Shown piece after piece: positions 7,540 to 17,018 of a stretch of 64,000 nt of DNA. The notes under the pieces are model-generated. The model worked only from the letters and a program-made list of their open reading frames with translations, was not told where the DNA came from and made no database searches. The stretch spans positions 1 to 64,000 of the forward strand of contig QGVD01000001.1 of NCBI GenBank assembly GCA_003242685.1. Direction: 5' to 3'. A program made the translations under genes and the position numbers. Position 1 is the first letter of the stretch. The number at the start of each line of letters is the position of its first letter. The DNA is from Pseudomonadota bacterium (GTDB lineage: Bacteria; Pseudomonadota; Gammaproteobacteria; Steroidobacterales; Steroidobacteraceae).

Positions 7540-9522
7540 ATGCTCCGCCAAACCCCCGAATCCGCCGCTCCGGCGACGGCCGAAACCGCCGAACCCACAC
7601 CGGCGCACACCACCACCGCGGCCCAGGCCGAACCGGCAGACGAGCGTCGCCGCTATTCCGCGGAGCTCGAGGCCCTGCTCGACGCGGCCGTCGACGCCGT
7701 GATCATCATCGACCACCGGGGCCGGATCGAAGTCTTCAACCGCGCGGCCGAGCGGCTGTTCGGCTACAAGGCGGAGGAGATCATCGGGCAGAACGTGAGT
7801 CTCCTGATGCCGGAACCCCACCGGCGGCAGCACGACGCCTACATCCAGCGCTATCTCGAGAGCGGCATTCCTCACATCGTCGGCATCGGCCGCGAGGTGG
7901 ACGCTCAGCGCCGGGACGGCACGGTGTTCCCGGTATCCCTGTCCGTCGGACGCATCGCGGGCCCGGGCCCTGCACGCTTCGTCGGGTTCGTGCAGGACAT
8001 CACCGTCCGGCGCGAGGCGGTGGCTGCAGCTCAGCGCGAGCGCGACCGCGCGAACGCCTACCTGGAAGCCGCCCAGACCATCCTCGTCGCGCTCGATCTC
8101 GACGGCCGGGTCACGATGATCAATCGCAAGGGCTGCGAGGTCGTCGGCATCCCCGAGGACGCGCTGTTCGGTTGCGAGTGGATCAGCACGGTCGTCGCGC
8201 CGGAGGACCGCTCCAAGGTCGAGGCGCTCCTCAGGGACATCGTCGAGGGTCCTGCCGACCGGGCGCACTCGTGCGAATACCACGTGCTGCGCGACGACGG
8301 CGAACCGCGCCTCGTCGCCTGGCGGTGCATCGCCGTCTGCAGCCCTCCCGGCACCGTGACGGGCATCCTCTGCTCCGGCGAGGACGTCACCGAGCAGCGG
8401 CTCAACGAACGCATGCTGGAGCGCACCCGGGCGCTGCTCGAGGAAGCGCAGAGCATCGCGCGCATCGGAAACTTCGAGGTCTATCTCCCCGACGGCCGGC
8501 ACGACTACTGGTCCCCTGAGGCGTACCGCATCTGCGGCCTCGATCCCGAGCGGGACGTGTTCAACATGGAGCGCATGCTCTCGATGGTGCATCCCGACGA
8601 CAGGGACCAGGCACTGCGGCTCTTCCGCCAGTCCATCGAGCGCGAGGGTCCGGCCACGCTCGCGTGCCGGCTCGTGCTCGCGAACGGCTCCGTCCGGCAC
8701 GTCGAGACGCGCTACCAGGTCGCGGCGGCACCCGGCGGACGGCGGCGCATCGCGGGCACCCTGCACGATGTCACTGAAGCGGTGCACGCGGCCGAAGAAG
8801 CGCGCCGCGCTCAGGAGCGCATGACGCACGTGCTGCGCCTCGCGACCATGGGCGAGATGGCCGCGGGCATCGCGCACGAGATCAATCAGCCGCTCGCGGC
8901 GATCACGACCTACTGTCAGGCCTGCGAGAGGCTGCTCGAGCGCGACGATGTGGATCTCGACGACGTGCGCGAGGCGCTCAGACAGACCGCCGCTCAGGCG
9001 CTGCGCGCCGGCGAGATCATCCGGCGGCTGCGCAGCCTCGTGCGCAACCAGGACACCGAACGCGTCCCGGCCAGCATCAACGCGCTCATCGAAGAGCTGG
9101 TCGCGCTCATCGAAACCGACGCGCGCATGCACGACGTGCGGGTTACGTTCGACCTCGCTCCCGCGCTGCCTCAGGTGCTCGTCGACCGCGTGCAGATCCA
9201 GCAGGTGCTGCTCAATCTCGTGCGCAACGCCATCGAAGCGCTGCAGAGTCTGCCGTCGGGACGGCGCGATATCACGGTGCGCACGGAGGCCGTGGGGCAG
9301 GAGGAGATCGAGATCACCATCAGCGACAACGGACCCGGCGTCGACCCCGCGATCCTCGACCGCATGTTCCACCCGTTCTGCACGACCAAGCCGTCCGGCA
9401 CCGGTCTGGGGTTGTCGATCAGCCATACCATCGTGCATGCTCACAAGGGAACGCTCAGCTACAGGGCGAACGTGCCGAACGGCGCGTGCTTCATCGTCCG
9501 CCTACCAGTGCTCGCAGAGTGA
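7540..9522 (+). CDS. fixL: FixL-type haem-PAS oxygen sensor histidine kinase
   Basis: This 660-residue soluble kinase has three PAS domains (about residues 40-160, 170-285 and 300-420), a HisKA domain with phospho-acceptor His446 in GIAHEINQPL, and an HATPase domain (N-box LNLVRNAIEAL, DNGPGVDPA, GTGLGLSIS). PAS 1 reads like the haem domain of rhizobial FixL (IGQNVSLLMPEP, then HDAYIQRY, then IPHIVGIGREV, then RRDGTVFP). His112 sits where FixL proteins carry the proximal haem histidine. In FixL, oxygen binding to the haem turns the kinase off. No membrane segments are seen, unlike S. meliloti FixL. FixJ follows 6 bases later, and the cbb3 operon comes after it. Confidence 0.9.
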   Translation: MLRQTPESAAPATAETAEPTPAHTTTAAQAEPADERRRYSAELEALLDAAVDAVIIIDHRGRIEVFNRAAERLFGYKAEEIIGQNVSLLMPEPHRRQHDAYIQRYLESGIPHIVGIGREVDAQRRDGTVFPVSLSVGRIAGPGPARFVGFVQDITVRREAVAAAQRERDRANAYLEAAQTILVALDLDGRVTMINRKGCEVVGIPEDALFGCEWISTVVAPEDRSKVEALLRDIVEGPADRAHSCEYHVLRDDGEPRLVAWRCIAVCSPPGTVTGILCSGEDVTEQRLNERMLERTRALLEEAQSIARIGNFEVYLPDGRHDYWSPEAYRICGLDPERDVFNMERMLSMVHPDDRDQALRLFRQSIEREGPATLACRLVLANGSVRHVETRYQVAAAPGGRRRIAGTLHDVTEAVHAAEEARRAQERMTHVLRLATMGEMAAGIAHEINQPLAAITTYCQACERLLERDDVDLDDVREALRQTAAQALRAGEIIRRLRSLVRNQDTERVPASINALIEELVALIETDARMHDVRVTFDLAPALPQVLVDRVQIQQVLLNLVRNAIEALQSLPSGRRDITVRTEAVGQEEIEITISDNGPGVDPAILDRMFHPFCTTKPSGTGLGLSISHTIVHAHKGTLSYRANVPNGACFIVRLPVLAE

Positions 9523-9528
9523 CGTGAC

Positions 9529-10146
9529 ATGAACGACACCCGTCCGACGGTATTCGTAGTCGACGACGACGACGCGGTGCGCAGCGCGCTGCGACTGCTG
9601 CTCAAGTCGGTCGGCCTTTCGGCCGTCACCTATGCATCCGCCCAGGAGTTCCTCGACGCGTACGATCCCACGCGGCCCGGGTGCGTGATCCTCGACGTGC
9701 GCATGCCGGGAATGAGCGGGCTGGAGCTGCAGGAGCAGCTGAACCTTCGCGGTGCGACGATTCCGGTGATCTTCATCACCGGCCACGGCGACATTCCGAT
9801 GGCGGTCGAGGCCATGCAGCACGGCGCGTTCGACTTCCTGCAGAAGCCGTTCCGCGATCAGGAGCTGCTCGACCGCGTGCAGCGGGCGCTCGAGAAGGAC
9901 CGCGCCGTCCGCGAGTCGCTCCGTGCCAGCGAGCGCATCCGCGAACGCTACGAGACGCTCACGCCGCGCGAGCGCGAAGTGCTGCGGCTCGTCACCGCGG
10001 GCAAGCCCAACAAGATCATGGCCGCCGATCTCGGCGTGAGCCAGCGCACCGTCGAGATTCACCGCGCGCGCGTGATGGAGAAGATGGGCGCGGATTCGCT
10101 CGCGCAGCTCGTGCGCATGGTGATGGATCTCGAACGGCGCCCCTGA
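9529..10146 (+). CDS. fixJ: FixJ-type response regulator
   Basis: This 205-residue regulator has an N-terminal receiver domain (acidic cluster VVDDDDAVR, phospho-acceptor Asp56 in VILDVRMPGMSG, Thr in FITGHGD, Lys in LQKPF) and a C-terminal LuxR-type DNA-binding domain (TPREREVLRLVTAGKPNK, then SQRTVEIHRARVMEKM). This is the FixJ/TodT layout. It starts 6 bases after fixL and is almost certainly the partner of that kinase. Phosphorylated FixJ activates low-oxygen genes such as fixK and fixNOQP in rhizobia. Here no fixK/fnr-type gene is in the window, so FixJ may act directly on the cco promoter. A strong terminator follows. Confidence 0.92.
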   Translation: MNDTRPTVFVVDDDDAVRSALRLLLKSVGLSAVTYASAQEFLDAYDPTRPGCVILDVRMPGMSGLELQEQLNLRGATIPVIFITGHGDIPMAVEAMQHGAFDFLQKPFRDQELLDRVQRALEKDRAVRESLRASERIRERYETLTPREREVLRLVTAGKPNKIMAADLGVSQRTVEIHRARVMEKMGADSLAQLVRMVMDLERRP

Positions 10147-10185
10147 GGCCGCGTTCTTCCTCTCTCCGCTTTCCCGCATCATCCG

Positions 10186-10224
10186 GCGGAGCGTGACCGT
10201 ACCGTCACGCTCCGCTTTCCTTCT
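10186..10224 (+). terminator. Rho-independent terminator after fixJ
   Basis: A 12-bp perfect stem (10186-10197 with 10204-10215, arm GCGGAGCGTGAC) has a 6-base loop and is followed by the T-rich tail TTTCCTTCT. It begins 40 bases after the fixJ stop. This separates fixLJ transcription from the ligAB-cco operon, which must then have its own promoter between about 10225 and 10360. Confidence 0.75.
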
Positions 10225-10271
10225 GCCGCACGGGGCACCAACGCAGAAGGCGGCGTGACGCCCGCCGCGTT

Positions 10272-10307
10272 CTGCGGAAATCCACTACCCGGCTCAGCAG
10301 ATTTCCG
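10272..10307 (+). promoter_or_regulatory. Copy 3 of CTGCGGAAA within an inverted repeat, upstream of ligA-cco
   Basis: CTGCGGAAA (10272-10280) overlaps the left arm of a perfect 8-bp inverted repeat, CGGAAATC (10275-10282) and GATTTCCG (10300-10307), with a 17-base spacer. It is the most obvious operator-like element between the fixJ terminator and the ligA start, 53 bases before the start. It could bind a dimeric regulator such as FixJ. No FNR/FixK box (TTGAT-N4-ATCAA) was found in this region. Confidence 0.4.
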
Positions 10308-10360
10308 AATCACGCGTGCACCGCCCGGGCGGGACAATTCCGCCCGAAGAGGTGAGACAC

Positions 10361-10714
10361 GTGAACGCTCCCAAGAAGCATCCCGAGATTCCCGGCACCA
10401 TCGTGTTCGACGGCGAGATGGCCATGAAGGGCTACGCGCTGAACAGGATGTGCTACTCGTTCAACAGCGCGGAGAACCGCGAGGCGTTCCGCGCCGACGA
10501 AGAGGCGTACTGCGCGAAGTACGGGCTCACGGAGGAGCAGCGCGATGCCGTACGCCGCCGCGACGTGCTCGCGATGCTCGAGGCGGGCGGAAACATCTAC
10601 TACCTCGCGAAGCTCCTCGGAATCTTCGGTCTCAACGTGCAGGACATCGGCGCGATGCAGACCGGAATGACCGTCGAGGAATTCAAGCAGAAGCTCGTCG
10701 AAGCGGGGCGCTGA
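10361..10714 (+). CDS. ligA: Protocatechuate 4,5-dioxygenase-like alpha subunit (LigA family)
   Basis: This 117-residue protein has the LigA fold pattern: GYALNRMCYSFN near the N-terminus, then an all-helical middle (REAFRADEEAYCAKYGLT) and GGNIYYLAKLLGIFGLNVQDIGAMQTGM. LigA is the small, non-catalytic lid subunit of type II extradiol dioxygenases. I chose the GTG at 10361 because GAGGTGA lies 5 bases before it; an upstream in-frame ATG at 10316 would add an arginine/proline-rich tail. It lies 3 bases ahead of the catalytic subunit gene, as expected for the pair. The specific aromatic substrate (protocatechuate, gallate or another catechol) is not determined by the sequence. Confidence 0.85.
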   Translation: MNAPKKHPEIPGTIVFDGEMAMKGYALNRMCYSFNSAENREAFRADEEAYCAKYGLTEEQRDAVRRRDVLAMLEAGGNIYYLAKLLGIFGLNVQDIGAMQTGMTVEEFKQKLVEAGR

Positions 10715-10717
10715 GCC

Positions 10718-11560
10718 ATGGCGAAGATCGTCGGAGCCATCATGACCTCGCACGTGCCGATGATCGGCCGTGCCATCGCGAACAGGAACCTCCAGCAGGA
10801 TCCCTACTTCAAGCCCTTCTTCGACGGCCTGCACCCGGTGCGCGACTGGCTCGCCCGGGTCAAGCCGGATGTCGCCGTGCTCATCTACAACGATCACGGC
10901 CTCAACTTCTTCCTCGACAATCTGCCGACGTTCGCGGTCGGCGCCGCCCCGGTGTACCACAACGCCGACGAGGGCTGGGGTCTGCCGCCGTTCGGCTCCT
11001 TCGCGGGCGATCCGCGGCTCTCCTGGCACGTGATCGAGTGCCTCATCGAGGACGAGTTCGACATCGCGACCTGCCAGCAGGTGGTCGTCGATCACGCGTT
11101 CTCGATTCCGATGCTGCTGCTCTGGCCCGACGAGCGGCCGGTGCGCACGGTGCCGATCCTCATCAACACCGTGCAGCATCCGCTGCCCTCGCCCGTCCGC
11201 TGCGCGAAGTTCGGCCGGGCGATCGGGCGCGCGCTCGAGTCCTACGAGGAGGACATCCGCATCGTGGTCGTCGGCACGGGCGGTCTGTCGCACCAGCTCG
11301 AAGGCACGCGCGCAGGCTTCATCAACAAGGCCTTCGATCTCGAGTGCATCGACAGCCTGGCGACCGATCCCTCGCGCCTCACGCGATACACGAGCCGCGA
11401 GCTCGTGGCGCTCGCCGGCGCGCAGGGCGTCGAGATTCTCAACTGGATCACCGCACGTGCGGCGCTCGAAGGCGCCGTCCGTGAGATTCACCGCAACTAC
11501 CACATCCCGATCTCGAACACCGCAGCCGGCACGCTGCTGCTCGAGCCGCTCGCAGCCTGA
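10718..11560 (+). CDS. ligB: Protocatechuate 4,5-dioxygenase-like beta subunit (LigB family)
   Basis: This 280-residue catalytic subunit belongs to the LigB (type II extradiol) family, which uses Fe(II) and O2 to cleave a catecholic ring next to its hydroxyls. Key residues match LigB: iron ligands His12 (TSHVP), His60 (IYNDHGLNF) and Glu239 (GVEILNW), and catalytic His192 (GTGGLSHQL). The end YHIPISNTAAGT is also conserved. The length is slightly shorter than LigB of Sphingobium (about 300). The gene follows ligA by 3 bases and is only 18 bases ahead of ccoN, so dioxygenase and oxidase are probably on one transcript. No other protocatechuate 4,5-pathway gene (ligC, ligI, ligJ, ligK) is in the window. 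Confidence 0.88.
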   Translation: MAKIVGAIMTSHVPMIGRAIANRNLQQDPYFKPFFDGLHPVRDWLARVKPDVAVLIYNDHGLNFFLDNLPTFAVGAAPVYHNADEGWGLPPFGSFAGDPRLSWHVIECLIEDEFDIATCQQVVVDHAFSIPMLLLWPDERPVRTVPILINTVQHPLPSPVRCAKFGRAIGRALESYEEDIRIVVVGTGGLSHQLEGTRAGFINKAFDLECIDSLATDPSRLTRYTSRELVALAGAQGVEILNWITARAALEGAVREIHRNYHIPISNTAAGTLLLEPLAA

Positions 11561-11578
11561 AGGGAGGTCAGGGACGAC

Positions 11579-13027
11579 GTGAGCAACAAAGAAGCGAACA
11601 CCGCGCCCGTAGAGCCGTACAACGACACCGTCGTACGGCAGTTCACCGTGATGACGGTGGTGTGGGGCATCGTCGGCATGGCGGTCGGCGTGCTGATCGC
11701 CGCGCAGCTCATCTGGCCCCAGCTCGGTTTCGAGCTCCCCTGGCTGTCGTACGGCAGACTCCGGCCGCTGCACACCAACGCGGTCATCTTCGCGTTCGGC
11801 GGCTCGGCGCTCTTCGCGACCTCCTACTACGTCGTGCAGCGCACCTGCCACGTGAGGCTGTTCTCGGACCGACTCGCGGCCTTCACCTTCTGGGGCTGGC
11901 AGGCGGTGATCGTGCTGGCGGCGATCTCGCTGCCGCTCGGCTGGACGAGCGGCAAGGAGTACGCCGAGCTCGAGTGGCCGATCGACATCCTGATCGCCCT
12001 CGTCTGGGTCGCCTACCTCATCGTCTTCTTCGGCACGCTCGCGAAGCGGCGCGTCAAGCACATCTACGTCGCGAACTGGTTCTTCGGCGCCTTCATCGTC
12101 GCGACGGCGGTGCTGCACATCGTGAACAGCGCCGAGATTCCGGTGACCCTCTTCAAGTCGTACTCCGCCTACGCGGGCACCGTCGATGCGATGGTGCAGT
12201 GGTGGTACGGGCACAACGCGGTGGGCTTCTTCCTCACCGCCGGCTTCCTCGGAATGATGTACTACTTCGTGCCGAAGCAGGCCGGCCGGCCCGTGTACTC
12301 GTACCGCCTGTCGATCGTGCACTTCTGGGCCCTGATCTCGGTGTACATGTGGGCCGGTCCGCACCACCTGCACTACACCACGCTGCCCGACTGGGCCCAG
12401 ACGCTCGGCATGGTGTTCTCGCTGATCCTGCTCGCGCCGTCATGGGGCGGCATGATCAACGGCATCATGACGCTCTCCGGCGCGTGGCACAAACTGCGCA
12501 CGGATCCCATCCTCAAGTTCCTGATCGTCTCGCTGTCCTTCTACGGCATGTCGACCTTCGAAGGACCGATGATGTCGATCAAGACGGTCAACGCGCTGTC
12601 GCACTACACGGACTGGACGATCGGGCACGTGCATTCCGGCGCACTCGGCTGGGTCTCCATGACGACCGTCGGCTCGCTGTACGTGCTCATCCCGCGGCTC
12701 TACGGGCAGACGCAGATGTGGAGCACGCGCCTCATCGACTGGCACTTCTGGATCACGACGATCGGCATCGTGCTGTACATCACCGCGATGTGGGTCGCCG
12801 GAATCATGCAGGGTCTGATGTGGCGCGCGACCGATGCCGACGGGACGCTCACCTACACGTTCGTCGAAGCGCTCAACGCCACGTACCCGTACTACGTGGT
12901 GCGTTTCCTGGGCGGCGTTCTGGTGCTCTCCGGCATGTTCATGCTGGCCTGGAACTACAGGAAGACGGTCCTTGCCGGACGCAAGGTCGCGGTGACACCA
13001 CCGCTCGAGCAGGCTCAGCCGGCGTGA
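11579..13027 (+). CDS. ccoN: cbb3-type cytochrome c oxidase subunit I
   Basis: CcoN is the catalytic haem-copper subunit of the high-affinity cbb3 terminal oxidase in the inner membrane. The 482-residue protein has about 12 membrane segments. The histidine-bearing helices include RPLHTNAVIFAFGG, WWYGHNAVGFFLTAGFLG, MWAGPHHLHYTTLPDW and YTDWTIGHVHSGALGW; these carry ligands to haem b, haem b3 and CuB. It starts with GTG at 11579, preceded by AGGGAGGT. It is the first of the cco genes and is followed 21 bases later by ccoO. Confidence 0.97.
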   Translation: MSNKEANTAPVEPYNDTVVRQFTVMTVVWGIVGMAVGVLIAAQLIWPQLGFELPWLSYGRLRPLHTNAVIFAFGGSALFATSYYVVQRTCHVRLFSDRLAAFTFWGWQAVIVLAAISLPLGWTSGKEYAELEWPIDILIALVWVAYLIVFFGTLAKRRVKHIYVANWFFGAFIVATAVLHIVNSAEIPVTLFKSYSAYAGTVDAMVQWWYGHNAVGFFLTAGFLGMMYYFVPKQAGRPVYSYRLSIVHFWALISVYMWAGPHHLHYTTLPDWAQTLGMVFSLILLAPSWGGMINGIMTLSGAWHKLRTDPILKFLIVSLSFYGMSTFEGPMMSIKTVNALSHYTDWTIGHVHSGALGWVSMTTVGSLYVLIPRLYGQTQMWSTRLIDWHFWITTIGIVLYITAMWVAGIMQGLMWRATDADGTLTYTFVEALNATYPYYVVRFLGGVLVLSGMFMLAWNYRKTVLAGRKVAVTPPLEQAQPA

Positions 13028-13048
13028 GCGGCGCGACGGGGGATTCGC

Positions 13049-13657
13049 ATGAGACATGAAGTCGTCGAACGGCGTGCAGGACTCCTCGGCATCCTGATCG
13101 CGGCAGTCATCAGCGTCGGCGGGCTCGTCGAGATCGTTCCGCTCTACTTCTCGAGCCAGGTGAACACGCCTGCGCCGGGCGTGAAGCCCTACGGTCCGCT
13201 CGAGCTCGAAGGACGCGACGTGTACATCCGCGAGGGCTGCTACGGATGCCACTCGCAGATGGTGCGCCCGCTGCGCGCGGAGACGGAGCGGTACGGCCAC
13301 TACTCGGTCGCGGGCGAGTCGGTCTACGACCACCCGTTCCAGTTCGGCTCGAAGCGCACGGGTCCCGATCTCGCACGCGTCGGCGGCCGCTACAGCGACG
13401 AGTGGCATCGCATCCACCTCATGAATCCGCGCGACGTGGTGCCCGAGTCGAACATGCCCGCCTATCCCTGGCTGGCCGAGCGCACGCTCGACGAGGCGCT
13501 CACCGCTCGCAAGATGCGAGCGCTGCGCAGGCTCGGCGTGCCCTACACGGACGAGGAGATCGCCACCGCCGCCGATGCGGTCCGCGGCAAGACGGAGATG
13601 GATGCGCTGATCGCCTATCTGCAGAGCCTCGGGCTCGCATCCAGGCAGTGGCGCTGA
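13049..13657 (+). CDS. ccoO: cbb3-type cytochrome c oxidase subunit II (monohaem)
   Basis: This 202-residue protein is anchored by one N-terminal membrane segment (residues 10-32) and carries a single periplasmic c-type haem site, CYGCH (Cys64, Cys67, His68), with the family sequence EGCYGCHSQMVRPLRAE. Methionine in ESNMPAYPWL is the likely sixth haem ligand. CcoO passes electrons from CcoP towards CcoN. The start at 13049 and the length match typical CcoO. It lies between ccoN and ccoQ with short spacers. Confidence 0.97.
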   Translation: MRHEVVERRAGLLGILIAAVISVGGLVEIVPLYFSSQVNTPAPGVKPYGPLELEGRDVYIREGCYGCHSQMVRPLRAETERYGHYSVAGESVYDHPFQFGSKRTGPDLARVGGRYSDEWHRIHLMNPRDVVPESNMPAYPWLAERTLDEALTARKMRALRRLGVPYTDEEIATAADAVRGKTEMDALIAYLQSLGLASRQWR

Positions 13658-13674
13658 CGCGGAGGGAGACGACG

Positions 13675-13869
13675 ATGGACATGGGCACTGTGCGCGGCAT
13701 TGCGACGGGACTCGCGATCCTGGCCTTCCTCAGCGTGTGGGTCTGGGCGTGGAGCGGCAAGCGCCGCGCGACGTTCGAGCACGCGGCACGCCTTCCGCTC
13801 GAGGAGCACGGCTCGACTCCGCCGGCACACGGCGCATCGCAGACTGAAGCGACGGAGGAGCGGCGATGA
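13675..13869 (+). CDS. ccoQ: cbb3-type oxidase small subunit
   Basis: This 64-residue protein has one membrane segment (GIATGLAILAFLSVWVWAWS) followed by the short conserved turn GKRRATFEHAARLPLEE, which is the standard CcoQ/FixQ layout. CcoQ stabilises the oxidase complex. The ATG at 13675 follows GGAGGGAG closely. The gene is hidden at the end of a longer out-of-frame-looking ORF that begins inside ccoO; only this part is real. Its stop overlaps the ccoP start by 4 nt. Confidence 0.9.
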   Translation: MDMGTVRGIATGLAILAFLSVWVWAWSGKRRATFEHAARLPLEEHGSTPPAHGASQTEATEERR

Positions 13870-14804
13870 GCTCCGGCTGGACCGTATTCATCACCGTCTT
13901 CACGCTCGCGAACATCGCCGGCGTCACCTGGCTCCTGTGGTGGATGCGCCGCCGGCGCGGCGAGCCGACCGGCGCGGAAGTCGAGACCACCGGACACGTC
14001 TGGGACGACGATCTGCGCGAGCTCAACAATCCTCTTCCCCGCTGGTGGCTGGGGCTCTTCCTCATCACCGTGATCTTCGGGCTCGTCTACCTCGCGCTCT
14101 ATCCCGGTCTCGGCAACTTCGGCGGTCTCCTCGGCTGGTCGCAGATCGATCAGTACCGCCGCCAGAGCGAGCAGGCCGAGGCGGTGATCGCCCGCACACT
14201 GGCACCGTTCGAGTCGCGCTCGGTCACCGAGCTCGTCGAGGATCCTGCGGCGCGTCACATCGGACGCAAGCTCTATCTCAACAACTGCGCCACGTGCCAC
14301 GGCTCCGACGCGCGCGGTGCGCCGGGTTTTCCGAATCTCGCCGACGACGACTGGCTGTGGGGCGGCACACCCGAGATCGTCTACGAGACGATCGCCAACG
14401 GGCGCACGGGCGTCATGATGGGCTGGCGCCAGGTGCTCGGCGATTCGGGAGTCGAGGACGTGCTCGCCTATGTGCTTTCTCTCTCCGGCCGCAAGGTGCC
14501 GGCCGGAGACCCGGCGCTCGGCGCACGGAAGTTCCAGGAGCTGTGTGCCGCGTGTCACGGCCAGGACGGCCGAGGCAATCCCCAGCTCGGTGCGCCCAAT
14601 CTCACGGATGACGTCTGGCTGCACGGAGGCAGCGTCGCCGCGATCCGCAAGACGATCGCCGACGGACGTCAGGGAGAGATGCCCGCGCACCTGGAGCGGC
14701 TCGGCGAGCTGCGCGTGAAGCTGCTCGCCGCGTACGTGCTCGGCCTCGGAACGGAAGCCGGGGCCGAGGCGCGGACCGCCGCACACGTGGGAACGTCCCG
14801 ATGA
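13866..14804 (+). CDS. ccoP: cbb3-type cytochrome c oxidase subunit III (dihaem)
   Basis: This 312-residue subunit has two N-terminal membrane segments (about residues 8-26 and 61-80, separated by the CcoP marker DLRELNNPLPRWW) and a periplasmic part with two c-type haem sites, CATCH (141-145) and CAACH (227-231). It receives electrons from soluble cytochromes c such as c4. Two c4-like dihaem cytochromes are encoded later in the window (27825 and 31610). The ATG overlaps the ccoQ stop and its own stop overlaps the next gene. Confidence 0.97.
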   Translation: MSSGWTVFITVFTLANIAGVTWLLWWMRRRRGEPTGAEVETTGHVWDDDLRELNNPLPRWWLGLFLITVIFGLVYLALYPGLGNFGGLLGWSQIDQYRRQSEQAEAVIARTLAPFESRSVTELVEDPAARHIGRKLYLNNCATCHGSDARGAPGFPNLADDDWLWGGTPEIVYETIANGRTGVMMGWRQVLGDSGVEDVLAYVLSLSGRKVPAGDPALGARKFQELCAACHGQDGRGNPQLGAPNLTDDVWLHGGSVAAIRKTIADGRQGEMPAHLERLGELRVKLLAAYVLGLGTEAGAEARTAAHVGTSR

Positions 14805-15099
14805 ACGACGAGGAGGAGCTCCGGCCGCTGCAGCTTCGCGAGCCGCGACCCGCGCTCGGTGAGCGGGCACGTCTCGTCGGGATCGTCGCGTGGTCGTCTT
14901 TCCTCGCCGCGAGCGTCGGGACGACGGTGTGTTTCGGTCTCGTGGACCCCGCGGCGGTGCAGCCCGAAGAGGCGCCGTCCTGGTGGACCAGTCGGCTCGC
15001 AGTGTACAGCCTCGGATTCTTCTTCTTCTGGGCGATCGGCGCGCTCGCCGCGGCGCTCGCGCTGCTGCTCGCGGGCGCGGTGCGCATGCAGGGACAGCG

Positions 15100-15103
<4 letters not shown>
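14801..15103 (+). CDS. Unnamed two-helix membrane protein inside the cco operon
   Basis: This 100-residue protein matches no family I recognise. It has a charged cytoplasmic N-terminus (residues 1-25) and two membrane segments (about 26-47 and 69-93), the second starting SLGFFFFWAIGALAAALALLL. A short loop between them contains a WW pair. It overlaps ccoP by 4 nt at its start and ccoG by 4 nt at its end, so it is translated as an integral part of the cluster. The position between the structural genes and the ccoGHIS assembly genes suggests an assembly or stability role, but that is inference. Confidence 0.7.
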
Positions 15104-16493
<1,390 letters not shown>

Positions 16494-16497
<4 letters not shown>

Positions 16498-17018
16498 GCA
16501 CCGACCGAGTCGCACGCGATTCCACGAACTCGAGCCGCGGATGGCTGAGCCCGGCGCTGATCGTTGCCGTGGCGATTCCCACGGTCGCGGTCGTCGCGAG
16601 TCTCGCCACCGTCGCTCTCGCCCTCGCACACGGCGACCGCGAGCTGCCCGCCGAGTATCACTGGGAAGGCTTCCGGCTCGACCGCGACTTCGCGCGCTTC
16701 GAGCGCGCGTTCGAGCTCGACGTGCGCGGCACGCTCGAGATCGACGCCGGGCAATGCCGCCTCGCGCTCGAGCAGCGCGGCTCGCCTTCGCAGTCCATCG
16801 AGCTCCACCTGGCGCACGCCACGCTTCCCAAGCTCGACCGACGGGTAACGCTGCAGCGGGTCGGCTCGCACTACGAAGCGGCCTGTGATCCGGTGCCTGC
16901 CGGATCGTGGTGGGTCGAGATCAGCGACCCCGAGGGAGAGTGGGCCGTGCGGCAGCACGTGTGGGGATCGCTCGCGCAGGCGGACATCGCGGCGCGCAGC
17001 ACACGAACCGAGGGATGA
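16494..17018 (+). CDS. ccoH: FixH/CcoH family cbb3 assembly protein
   Basis: This 174-residue protein has one N-terminal membrane segment (about residues 18-45) and a periplasmic domain, the FixH arrangement. LPAEYHWEGFRLDRDFAR corresponds to the YY/W-containing region after the helix in FixH. FixH is needed for cbb3 assembly alongside the copper ATPase. Sequence identity in this family is low, so the assignment leans on size, topology and the position between ccoG and ccoI. The GTG start overlaps the ccoG stop (GTGA). Confidence 0.8.

Noticed and set aside
7372..9444. Long minus-strand open frame of 690 codons opposite fixL
   Set aside because: It is antisense to a fully conserved kinase and rich in Arg, His, Asp and Glu, as expected for GC-rich complement frames. 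No domain was seen.
10310..12373. Minus-strand open frame of 687 codons opposite ligAB and ccoN
   Set aside because: Same reason: shadow composition, and the plus-strand genes account for the sequence.
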